From: JAGMDK01 sp023128695
GTDB taxonomy: Bacteria; Planctomycetota; Phycisphaerae; UBA1845; Fen-1342
DNA: 19,679 bases
Assembly (NCBI GenBank): GCA_030628805.1
Contig: DAOVQG010000044.1
Location: 1-19,679 of the forward strand
Direction of reading: 5' to 3'
Positions 7,385-12,727 of this stretch are shown in pieces; the stretch's first letter is position 1; every line of letters begins with the position of its first letter. The notes beneath the pieces are model-generated. The model was not told where the DNA came from and did not search any database. It saw nothing but the letters and a program-made list of their open reading frames with translations. The position numbers and the translations under genes were made by a program.

Positions 7385-8080
7385 TTATCCTTCCTGTTCC
7401 AACTGCTGAATCCGCTGCTGCAATTGGCGCATTTGTTCGGTCATGGCATCCGCCTGCCGCTTGAGCATCGCCAACTCATCCTCCTTGCTGAGGTCTTGAC
7501 CCGGCGGCAACGTCGAAGCCGGATCGTCTCCTGGCGGTCCAGCACCCATGCCCATCCCGCGGCCCATGCCACCGCCGCGCCCCATGCCCCGTCCCATGCC
7601 GCCGCCTCGGCCCATACCACCACCCCTTCCCATCCCGCGGCCCATGCCCATGCCCCCACCGGACATCCGCGGTTGCTGGAATGGTGTCGGCTGGCCCTGA
7701 AGAGCGCTGGGCGCGCCAGCCATGCCGGCATGGCCGGGGACGTTTGGCTGTTCTGTCGGCTTGAGCTGACCGGCCTTGAACAGCTCGGCCACGTCCCGAA
7801 CCGTCCCAGAGCAGCCGATAATCACGCCGATGCCGGCTGCCGACAGGGTCTGATGGGCGTTCGGGCCGCAGTTGCCGGTCAGAACGTACTGGACGCCCTT
7901 GTCGGCCATGATCCGGGCCGACTGAATCCCGGCTCCCTGACCGAGCTCCTGGCTGGCGTTGTCAATCGCCTCGAAGCTCATGTCGTCGGTCTCGACGATC
8001 AGGAAATAGGGGCAGCGGCCGAAGCGCGGTTCAACACCCGACTCCAGCCGCGGTTCCGTAGCGGTAATTGCGATTTTCAT
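7385..8080 (-). CDS. DNBP (NifX/ORP-like) protein with Met-Gly-Arg repeat and C-terminal coiled coil
   Basis: 231 residues from ATG 8080, chosen because MKIAITA is the family N-terminus and GAAAGGA lies about 11 bases upstream. Residues 1-105 are a DNBP domain (PRFGRCPYF, QYVLTGNCGPNA, VRDVAELFKAG). Residues 106-139 are a Pro/Gln linker. Residues 140-180 are almost only Gly, Met and Arg in MGRG units, and 198-230 form a Lys/Glu/Gln coiled coil ending LQQRIQQLEQEG. DNBP domains bind Fe-Mo, Mo-Cu or Fe-S cofactors in characterised members. The repeat plus coiled-coil tail closely resembles the DUF5320 proteins encoded upstream, so this looks like a domain combination of the two families. The methionines could bind soft metals, but no evidence beyond composition exists. 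Confidence 0.88.
   Translation of the reverse strand: MKIAITATEPRLESGVEPRFGRCPYFLIVETDDMSFEAIDNASQELGQGAGIQSARIMADKGVQYVLTGNCGPNAHQTLSAAGIGVIIGCSGTVRDVAELFKAGQLKPTEQPNVPGHAGMAGAPSALQGQPTPFQQPRMSGGGMGMGRGMGRGGGMGRGGGMGRGMGRGGGMGRGMGMGAGPPGDDPASTLPPGQDLSKEDELAMLKRQADAMTEQMRQLQQRIQQLEQEG
7541..7663 (-). repeat. In-frame MGRG-encoding short tandem repeat
   Basis: Coding sequence for residues 140-180 of the DNBP protein, made of degenerate 12-base units for Met-Gly-Arg-Gly with GGG insertions. The same composition appears in the DUF5320-type genes of the operon as GWGR and GRGR units. Confidence 0.75.
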
Positions 8081-8127
8081 GTGTGTTGTTGTCCTTTCGT
8101 TTAGCAGTCCGCCGCAACAGTCATGAT

Positions 8128-9039
8128 TCACAGTCCCGCGGAACCTGCGTCCTCGATTTCATTCGTGTCCCCGGCGGCAACCCGGGCGTGCCTCGATCTC
8201 CGCAGAATCAGACTGCCGACGCGGCAGCCCAGATCTCTGGCGATCACGGGGCATTTTGCCTTGAGCACAAAGAAGATGTCCTTCTCCACCTCGTTGAGCG
8301 TCTCATAGTTGCCCTGACCTTTCGCGACGATCATGTCTGCCGCGTCGAAACGGTGCCGGAACTCGCTGCTGCAATCGTCGAGAATCGTGCCCGGCGCATC
8401 CGAACCGTTGTCGATGACTTCGACCAGCCCGGGAATCCCCGCGGCCTGCGTGTCGGCGATCGTCACATCATTGATCACCGGAAAGCCCCGCACGGCCACG
8501 GTCACCTTCTCGACCGGCATCTGTTCGAGCAACAGCCGGTCGAACACGATCTCCCCGGCGTTGTCGGCCAAATAGAGAATTCTTCGCGCCCCGGACAGCG
8601 TCTCGGCAAAGGCACGCATGTCGCCGTCCAGCGGTGCCGACGAAGCATCTTCAATCGCCTCGTGCAAGGCAGGTTCGTCAAAGTGGGCCTTGACGCCCAT
8701 GTCAATGACATTGCCGGCGATCGCCAGCCGCAGAGCTGTCTCCAACGGACGGGATGAGGCGTGCACCCGAGCGCGCAGCTTCGGATAGAGCTCCAGCGCC
8801 ACCCGAGTGGAGTGATCCTTCAGCTCACGATACGGATCACTTTGACCCGTCAGGCGGCGAATCAGACGATGGATGCGTTGGCCCATCGCCGGCGGTGATT
8901 GCCACAGGTCCATTTCACTAGCGGCTCGCAGGATCTCTCGCAGCAGCCGCTCGTGAACCTCCTCGTCGTCGGTCACCAAGCGCACGGAATCAAGCGCCTG
9001 TCGGACGAAGCAGGGCACGCACTCAAGGTAGGTTTGCAT
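8128..9039 (-). CDS. DUF89 / ARMT1-like metal-dependent phosphatase family protein
   Basis: 303 residues. Landmarks of the family are an N-terminal CVPC (C7, C10), DNAGE at 159-163, the conserved ND at 190-191, an acidic NGSDAPGT at 211-218 and KGQGNYE at 240-246. Characterised members of this superfamily are metal-dependent damage-control phosphatases that dephosphorylate sugar-phosphate-type metabolites; the N-terminal-Cys prokaryotic group has no firmly known substrate. Its presence amid ferredoxin and DNBP genes suggests it supports cofactor synthesis or repair. The start ATG at 9039 lies 17 bases inside the preceding DUF5320-ferredoxin gene, with only a weak ribosome site, consistent with translational coupling. 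Confidence 0.9.
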   Translation of the reverse strand: MQTYLECVPCFVRQALDSVRLVTDDEEVHERLLREILRAASEMDLWQSPPAMGQRIHRLIRRLTGQSDPYRELKDHSTRVALELYPKLRARVHASSRPLETALRLAIAGNVIDMGVKAHFDEPALHEAIEDASSAPLDGDMRAFAETLSGARRILYLADNAGEIVFDRLLLEQMPVEKVTVAVRGFPVINDVTIADTQAAGIPGLVEVIDNGSDAPGTILDDCSSEFRHRFDAADMIVAKGQGNYETLNEVEKDIFFVLKAKCPVIARDLGCRVGSLILRRSRHARVAAGDTNEIEDAGSAGL

Positions 9040-9502
9040 TGCTCGTGGCCGATCCTCTTAACCTGATGGCCCCGCGGGGGCACGCTTCCACACAGGCCCC
9101 GCAACCGCGGCAGGCCTCCGCGTTCACCGTGACGGCCGTCTCGCCCAGGGTGATCGCCTCGGTCGGACAGACCGTCTGGCAAACCCCACACAGGGTGCAC
9201 GCTGCTTCGTCGACACTCGCGACCAGCGGTGCATGAGCGGCGCGCCGTGCGGCCTCGCGCAACCTTACTGCGTCCAGGTGCTCCATGGCAAGGGTCTGGT
9301 CCTTCAAAGGGCTGAGCATCCGCGGTTTGGCCGGCGCGGCGCCTCTCGGAAGGTTCGGGGGCTGCGCTGTCCGATCACTCCTGCCGCCTTGGAGCGCGCG
9401 CCGCATGCGTCCGCCCCGGCCACGCCCGCGTCCCATTCCGCGGCCATCGCGACGACCACGACCACCAGCACCCGGCGGCCCCGTTCCGTCACCGCGCGGC
9501 AT
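9023..9502 (-). CDS. DUF5320-type N-terminus fused to a 2[4Fe-4S] ferredoxin
   Basis: 159 residues from ATG 9502, which gives the family start MPRGDGTGP and a 7-base spacing from GAGG; ATG 9505 directly in front, overlapping the previous TGA, is an alternative. Residues 1-36 are Gly/Arg-rich (GRGMGRGRGRGG). Residues 37-95 form a basic linker with a helical LREAARRAAHA stretch. Residues 98-148 are a ferredoxin with C102/105/108/112 and C131/134/137/141. The first cluster motif is CTLCGVCQTVCP and the second CRGCGACVEACP, both complete. The MP-x-GDGTGP leader is shared with the two genes immediately upstream, so the leader is probably a common interaction or targeting segment. The fusion links the DUF5320 proteins to electron or cluster transfer. 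Confidence 0.85.
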   Translation of the reverse strand: MPRGDGTGPPGAGGRGRRDGRGMGRGRGRGGRMRRALQGGRSDRTAQPPNLPRGAAPAKPRMLSPLKDQTLAMEHLDAVRLREAARRAAHAPLVASVDEAACTLCGVCQTVCPTEAITLGETAVTVNAEACRGCGACVEACPRGAIRLRGSATSNANLP

Positions 9503-9504
9503 CA

Positions 9505-9864
9505 TCAACCCTCTTTTTCCTTGGCCGCCTCGAGTTCCGCGATCCGTTTCCTGATCTCACCGAGCGTGCCTTCAAAATGCTCCGCCTGAGCTCTCAGTGC
9601 TTGAACTTCCTGCTCGGCCATCACTGGCGGATAGTACGCCGCGGCCCCGTAAGCGGGCTGTGCGCCGACAACTCCCATCGGATAGTACCCATGGCGCCAT
9701 CCGCGGCCCCAGCCGCGCCCGCGGCCCCAGCCGCGGCCCATGCCCCAACCGCGCCCCGGCATCTGGTTCGTGTAACCGGGCATTGAAAACCCGGCGCAGT
9801 AACCTGCCGCTCGTCCCGTCATTGAGCCCAGTCCGGCAGGGCCCGTTCCATCTCCACCTGGCAT
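9505..9864 (-). CDS. DUF5320 domain protein
   Basis: 119 residues. The N-terminus MPGGDGTGPAGLGSMTGRAAGYC is typical of DUF5320. It is followed by GWGMGRGWGRGRGWGRGW-type repeats at 38-57, a Tyr/Ala/Pro segment, and a coiled coil at about 83-117 ending in a Lys/Glu-rich tail. AAAGGAG lies 7 bases before the ATG. The family is small, Gly-rich, of unknown function, and often found beside DNBP and MinD-type genes. A single Cys23 follows the conserved leader. The stop codon overlaps the next start by one base (TGATG). Confidence 0.88.
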   Translation of the reverse strand: MPGGDGTGPAGLGSMTGRAAGYCAGFSMPGYTNQMPGRGWGMGRGWGRGRGWGRGWRHGYYPMGVVGAQPAYGAAAYYPPVMAEQEVQALRAQAEHFEGTLGEIRKRIAELEAAKEKEG

Positions 9865-9904
9865 GATGTTGCTCCTTTTTCAAAATGCCCTGGAATCCGT
9901 CAAC

Positions 9905-10090
9905 TTAGCTGCCCCTTCCACGTCCTGCATCGCTGCCTTGCCTCTGGCCACGACCGCTGCCGCGACCCCGTCTGGGCCGTTGGCCTTGTCCGCCGCCACC
10001 GCTCCCTTTTTTTCCGCCCTTGCAAGGCCCCAGACCTCTGCCGGTCCCGGAACCTTGTCCTTGCGGCCCAGTTCCATCGCCTGCCGGCAT
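9905..10090 (-). CDS. Short DUF5320-like Gly/Arg/Gln-rich protein
   Basis: 61 residues starting MPAGDGTGPQGQGSGTGRGLGPC; beyond the leader the chain is almost only Gly, Arg, Gln, Lys and Ser, with no hydrophobic core and no coiled coil. The leader and Cys23 align with those of the next gene, so it is a minimal version of the same family. Translation signals are exceptional: AAAGGAGGTGATCA lies just upstream, the full complement of the usual 16S rRNA 3' end, which argues that the protein is real and made in quantity. Probably disordered unless it binds a partner or metal. Confidence 0.78.
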   Translation of the reverse strand: MPAGDGTGPQGQGSGTGRGLGPCKGGKKGSGGGGQGQRPRRGRGSGRGQRQGSDAGRGRGS

Positions 10091-10092
10091 TG

Positions 10093-10106
10093 TGATCACC
10101 TCCTTT
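10093..10106 (-). promoter_or_regulatory. Full-length consensus Shine-Dalgarno
   Basis: AAAGGAGGTGATCA, 14 bases complementary to the standard 16S rRNA 3' end, 2 bases before the ATG region of the 61-residue DUF5320-like gene and overlapping the stop codon of the upstream DNBP gene. Confidence 0.85.
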
Positions 10107-10509
10107 CGTGCTTGTCTGAAGACGAAAAGCGTTGCAGGTCGAGCGCCTGCATCCAATGTCCTTCTACAGTCGGCTCTCTGATACATTCAAGCTCCCCGCG
10201 CTTGAACTGCTCCACGGCCTGCCCCACGTGCCCAGTGGCCCCGACGTAGACCTCGACATCGCCGGCTTTCAGTCTGGCCAAGGCTTTGGGGCCGACCTTC
10301 CCGGTAATCACGGCATGCACGCCCAGTTTGAGGATGGCCTCGGCTGCCTTGATTCCTGCGTACCCGAGAATATTGAGATTCCCCTTGTTGTCGTGAACCG
10401 TAGACCGATCGGTCTCGGTATCAACCACCACGAAGAACCTGGCCCGCCCGAACCGCGGATCAAGCTCGGCCCCCAGATTCGATCCTCTTGATGTGACCGC
10501 TACCTTCAT
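10096..10509 (-). CDS. DNBP (NifX/ORP-like) protein
   Basis: 137 residues, start ATG 10509 overlapping the previous stop as ATGA, with GGAGGGGG upstream. A single dinitrogenase iron-molybdenum cofactor binding-type domain: MKVAVTSRG, AELDPRFGRARFF, ILGYAGIKAAEAI, HAVITGKVGP and a C-terminal AVEQFKRGELE helix. A short basic tail follows. Relatives include NifX, NafY, the NifB C-terminus and the orange protein of Desulfovibrio. It has no cysteine in the usual loop (RFGRARFF instead of RFGRCPYF in the third DNBP protein), so ligand chemistry probably differs between the paralogues. Confidence 0.9.
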   Translation of the reverse strand: MKVAVTSRGSNLGAELDPRFGRARFFVVVDTETDRSTVHDNKGNLNILGYAGIKAAEAILKLGVHAVITGKVGPKALARLKAGDVEVYVGATGHVGQAVEQFKRGELECIREPTVEGHWMQALDLQRFSSSDKHERR

Positions 10510-10916
10510 GCCATCCCCCTCCAACGGCCCGCTCCTGGCCGGCCGCCGTGACGCCGACCTCCCCGAAACCGTCGGCGCCGACCGCAGCAGCCCGGCATCA
10601 AGAATGCCTCGTCCGGCAATTGCCCCGCGAGGAAGGCCCGTAGAACGTCCTCCACCGGCCCGCAAATTTGCGGTATGAGCCGTATTCCCGCGGAGGTCAA
10701 CATCGCCTCAAGCGGCCACGAGATCGCGCCGCAGATAAGCACGTGCACGCCGAGCGCCGTCACCCGGCTCGCCCTAGCCGCAAGCCGCGTTTCTTCGAGA
10801 TCCACCTCACTCCGGCCGATCTCGGCGTCACGCTCGACGTCTACCACCAGCAAACGCCTGGCGACGTCGAAGACCGGAGAAATCCGGCCGTCCCATGTTG
10901 GAAGCGCTACTCTCAT
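10506..10916 (-). CDS. DNBP (NifX/ORP-like) protein with Cys-Cys and Arg/Gly-rich tail; first gene of the operon
   Basis: 136 residues from ATG 10916 (MRVALPTWDGRISPVFDVA is the family start). In-frame TTG 10934 and GTG 10919 are alternatives. No convincing ribosome site precedes any of them, only GAG 9 bases upstream of the ATG. The DNBP domain covers residues 1-105. The tail begins MPGCCGRRRRFRGGRR, with adjacent cysteines followed by an Arg/Gly-rich end, a form seen in members next to MinD-ferredoxin genes. The DNBP domain has the substitution SPVFDVARRL where others have RFGR. As first gene behind the sigma-54 control region it probably sets expression of those downstream, to which it is coupled by ATGA overlap. 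Confidence 0.85.
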   Translation of the reverse strand: MRVALPTWDGRISPVFDVARRLLVVDVERDAEIGRSEVDLEETRLAARASRVTALGVHVLICGAISWPLEAMLTSAGIRLIPQICGPVEDVLRAFLAGQLPDEAFLMPGCCGRRRRFRGGRRHGGRPGAGRWRGMA

Positions 10917-10929
10917 CACTGAGGACTCG

Positions 10930-10945
10930 TGCAAGACGCGCGCCG
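10930..10945 (-). promoter_or_regulatory. Candidate sigma-54 (-24/-12) promoter P2
   Basis: On the minus strand cGGCgCGcgtcTTGCA matches the -24/-12 consensus including GG and GC at the required 10-base separation, with only the first T and the A changed. The predicted start, near 10919, would leave only about 3 bases before ATG 10916, so the transcript would be practically leaderless. Better sequence, worse position than P1. Confidence 0.4.
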
Positions 10946-10971
10946 CCCCAGACGATCAGCCTCGATTCCTG

Positions 10972-10987
10972 GCGAAGTGTAGGCCAA
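10972..10987 (-). promoter_or_regulatory. Candidate sigma-54 (-24/-12) promoter P1
   Basis: On the minus strand tTGGCctacacTtcGCc keeps TGGC and GC with the right spacing but deviates in the rest of the -12 box. The predicted start near 10960 gives a leader of about 44 bases before ATG 10916 and places the upstream palindromes at about -82 and -114, a standard arrangement for enhancer-binding proteins. Confidence 0.4.
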
Positions 10988-11035
10988 GCAAGCACTTACG
11001 CTCGCTCGCCCCGGCCTGACAATGAGCATCAGGCA

Positions 11036-11048
11036 TTGCATAATGCAA
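11036..11048. promoter_or_regulatory. Palindrome TTGCA-TAA-TGCAA, probable activator site 1
   Basis: Perfect 5+3+5 inverted repeat in the control region between the sigma-54 activator gene and its likely target operon. It has the same format as the second site 32 bases away. Confidence 0.7.
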
Positions 11049-11067
11049 GCACCGCTGGCCGCCGGTC

Positions 11068-11080
11068 TTGCACACTGCAA
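11068..11080. promoter_or_regulatory. Palindrome TTGCA-CAC-TGCAA, probable activator site 2
   Basis: Perfect 5+3+5 inverted repeat with arms identical to site 1, centre to centre 32 bases (about three helical turns), starting 3 bases after the activator stop codon. Likely bound by the Fis-type helix-turn-helix of the adjacent regulator. Confidence 0.7.
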
Positions 11081-11082
11081 TA

Positions 11083-12450
11083 CTATTCCTTCTTCCGGCT
11101 CCCGTGCCCCGTATCCGGCAGTGCGATCCCCATGGACTTGATCTTGCGGAACAGAGTGCTGGGGTCAATGCCCAGCTCGCGGGCAGCGGCCGTACGGTTG
11201 CCGCCGTGCCGGCGGACTGCATCCGTGATGTGCATGGCCTCAAGGGCTTGCAGCGTGAGAGCGCCCTGGCCTCGCGGAGGCTTGAGGTCGGTGTCGCCAC
11301 GCATTGCTGGCGGCAGATGATGTGGTTCTATCAGGGCGCCTCGGCAAAGCACGAACGCGTGCTCGATGACGTTCTCGAGCTCGCGCACGTTGCCCGGATA
11401 GTCGTGTTCCATCAGCAGCGCCAGCGTCTCTTCCGAGATGCCGGCCACGTCTTTGTCCTGGAGGCGATTGAACTTACTGATGAAACGCTCCACCAGCAGC
11501 GGGATGTCCTCCCGGCGATCGCGCAACTCCGGCAGCTTCAGCCGGATCACGTTGATGCGATAAAACAGATCCTGCCTGAAAACGCCCTTCTTCACCAACC
11601 GGTTCAGGTCCTGGTTGGTGGCGGCGACCACGCGCACATCCACCTTCACCGGCTCGACGGACCCGAGTGGCTCGAACACTCTTTCCTGGAGGACGCGGAG
11701 CAACCGGGCCTGCATGGCGGGCGAGATATCACCGATTTCGTCGAGCAGGATCGTTCCGCCGTCCGCGCTTGCCAATCGTCCCGGCTTGTCGTGCCGGGCG
11801 TCGGTAAACGCGCCGGCCTTGTAGCCGAACAGCTCCGATTCCAACAGGGTGTCCGGCAGCGCGCCGCAATTGACCGCAACGAAACGCTTGTCACGGCGCG
11901 GCGAGAGGCTGTGCAACGCCCGGGCGACCAGCTCCTTGCCGGTACCGCTGGCGCCCTCGATGAGCACGGTTGTGTTGCTCTCGGCGATTTGCGGGAGCAG
12001 GTCGAAAAGCTGCCGCATCGCCGAACTGCGGCCGACGATGTCCGCGAACGTGTATTTCGCCTCCAACTCCTTGCGCAGCTCCTCCACCAGGCTGAGGTCC
12101 CGGAAGGTTTCCACACCACCGATCGTATCGCCAGCGGCGTTCTTCAGGGCTGCCGCCGAGATGCTGATAGGAATGCGCCGGCCATCGGCGTCGAGAATGT
12201 AGATGGCCTTATTCACGATCGACCGCCCGGAGCGGAGCGTCTCCTTCAGGGCACACTCGTTCTCGCAGATGCTCGCCCGGAACACGTCGCAGCACCGCCG
12301 CCCGATGGCTTCCGCACGTGGCACGCCCGTGATTTGCTCGGCCGCCCGGTTGAACGACGTGATCCGCCAATCCTCATCGACGGTGAAAACGCCGTCGGCG
12401 ATGGAGTCGAGGATAGTGTCCGTCACACGCTTCTCGGATGATGCGGTCAT
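11083..12450 (-). CDS. PAS-domain sigma-54-dependent transcriptional activator (NtrC-type)
   Basis: 455 residues. Residues 10-118 are a PAS sensor domain with a cysteine set C53, C54, C62, C66 (RRCCDVF and ICENECALK). Residues 135-375 are the AAA+ sigma-54 interaction domain: Walker A GASGTGKE at 166-173, the sigma-54 contact loop GAFTDA at 213-218 (usual form GAFTGA), Walker B GTILLDE at 232-238, RREDIPLL and the DYPGNVRELEN motif. Residues 398-440 are a Fis-type helix-turn-helix (GNRTAAARELGIDPSTLFRKI). There is no receiver domain, so the signal is probably sensed by PAS itself rather than through a kinase. The paired palindromes right after its stop codon and -24/-12 candidates beyond them make the downstream operon its likely target. 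In Desulfovibrio, the ORP operons have an equivalent dedicated activator. The ribosome site is weak. Confidence 0.95.
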   Translation of the reverse strand: MTASSEKRVTDTILDSIADGVFTVDEDWRITSFNRAAEQITGVPRAEAIGRRCCDVFRASICENECALKETLRSGRSIVNKAIYILDADGRRIPISISAAALKNAAGDTIGGVETFRDLSLVEELRKELEAKYTFADIVGRSSAMRQLFDLLPQIAESNTTVLIEGASGTGKELVARALHSLSPRRDKRFVAVNCGALPDTLLESELFGYKAGAFTDARHDKPGRLASADGGTILLDEIGDISPAMQARLLRVLQERVFEPLGSVEPVKVDVRVVAATNQDLNRLVKKGVFRQDLFYRINVIRLKLPELRDRREDIPLLVERFISKFNRLQDKDVAGISEETLALLMEHDYPGNVRELENVIEHAFVLCRGALIEPHHLPPAMRGDTDLKPPRGQGALTLQALEAMHITDAVRRHGGNRTAAARELGIDPSTLFRKIKSMGIALPDTGHGSRKKE

Positions 12451-12727
12451 GGCAGCTTCATCTGTTTCGCTTGAACAACCGCCACTATGCTAGTCTACGT
12501 GTCTGCCGCGAGGAAGCGCTCGTGCTGAAGCGCCTTCGTCTGCGTTCCCTCTTATAATTTTCCTCGCTACCAATAATTGTCCCGCTTGCGAGTGTGAGGT
12601 ACTATGCACCTGGAAGAAATCGGCGTGTCGGTGTGAATACCCTGTGCGTTGGCTCGCTTTAATTGACACGGCCGCTTCGCCGGCGATATGCTGGCCACGC
12701 TCACGCCGTGCCGAGTGAGGGAACATC
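12451..12727. other. Divergent intergenic region between activator and YqiJ-like gene
   Basis: Contains the plus-strand sigma-70-like promoter described separately. On the minus strand a TATAAG hexamer near 12553 could be a -10 for the activator gene, but no -35 matches at proper spacing. No TTGCA-N3-TGCAA palindrome is present here, so the activator probably does not control this side through that site. Confidence 0.5.
12663..12692 (+). promoter_or_regulatory. Sigma-70-like promoter for the YqiJ-flotillin pair
   Basis: TTGACA (perfect -35) at 12663-12668, an 18-base spacer, and TATGCT (-10) at 12687-12692. The predicted start near 12699 leaves about 29 bases to the ATG at 12728, with GAGGGAAC as ribosome site. 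Confidence 0.55.

Noticed and set aside
5839..7464. Open frame of 541 codons on the plus strand
   Set aside because: It runs antisense through the radical SAM start, small membrane protein, MinD-ferredoxin ATPase and ferredoxin genes, all of which have clear motifs. High GC content alone explains the lack of stops.
7541..7663. Short GC-rich tandem repeats resembling a repeat array
   Set aside because: Units are in frame, encode MGRG, vary in length and have no unique spacers, so this is a protein repeat and not a CRISPR array.
433..10916. Nitrogen fixation (nif) cluster
   Set aside because: DNBP domains recall NifX/NifB, but no nifHDK, nifEN or nifB-type genes are present; the gene set fits ORP-type loci better.
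11068..12441. Open frame of 457 codons on the plus strand
   Set aside because: Exact antisense shadow of the sigma-54 activator, with no recognisable domain.
12541..12570. Sigma-70 promoter for the activator gene around TATAAG on the minus strand
   Set aside because: The -10-like hexamer has no acceptable -35 at 16-18 bases and lies about 100 bases from the start codon; too weak to list as a promoter.
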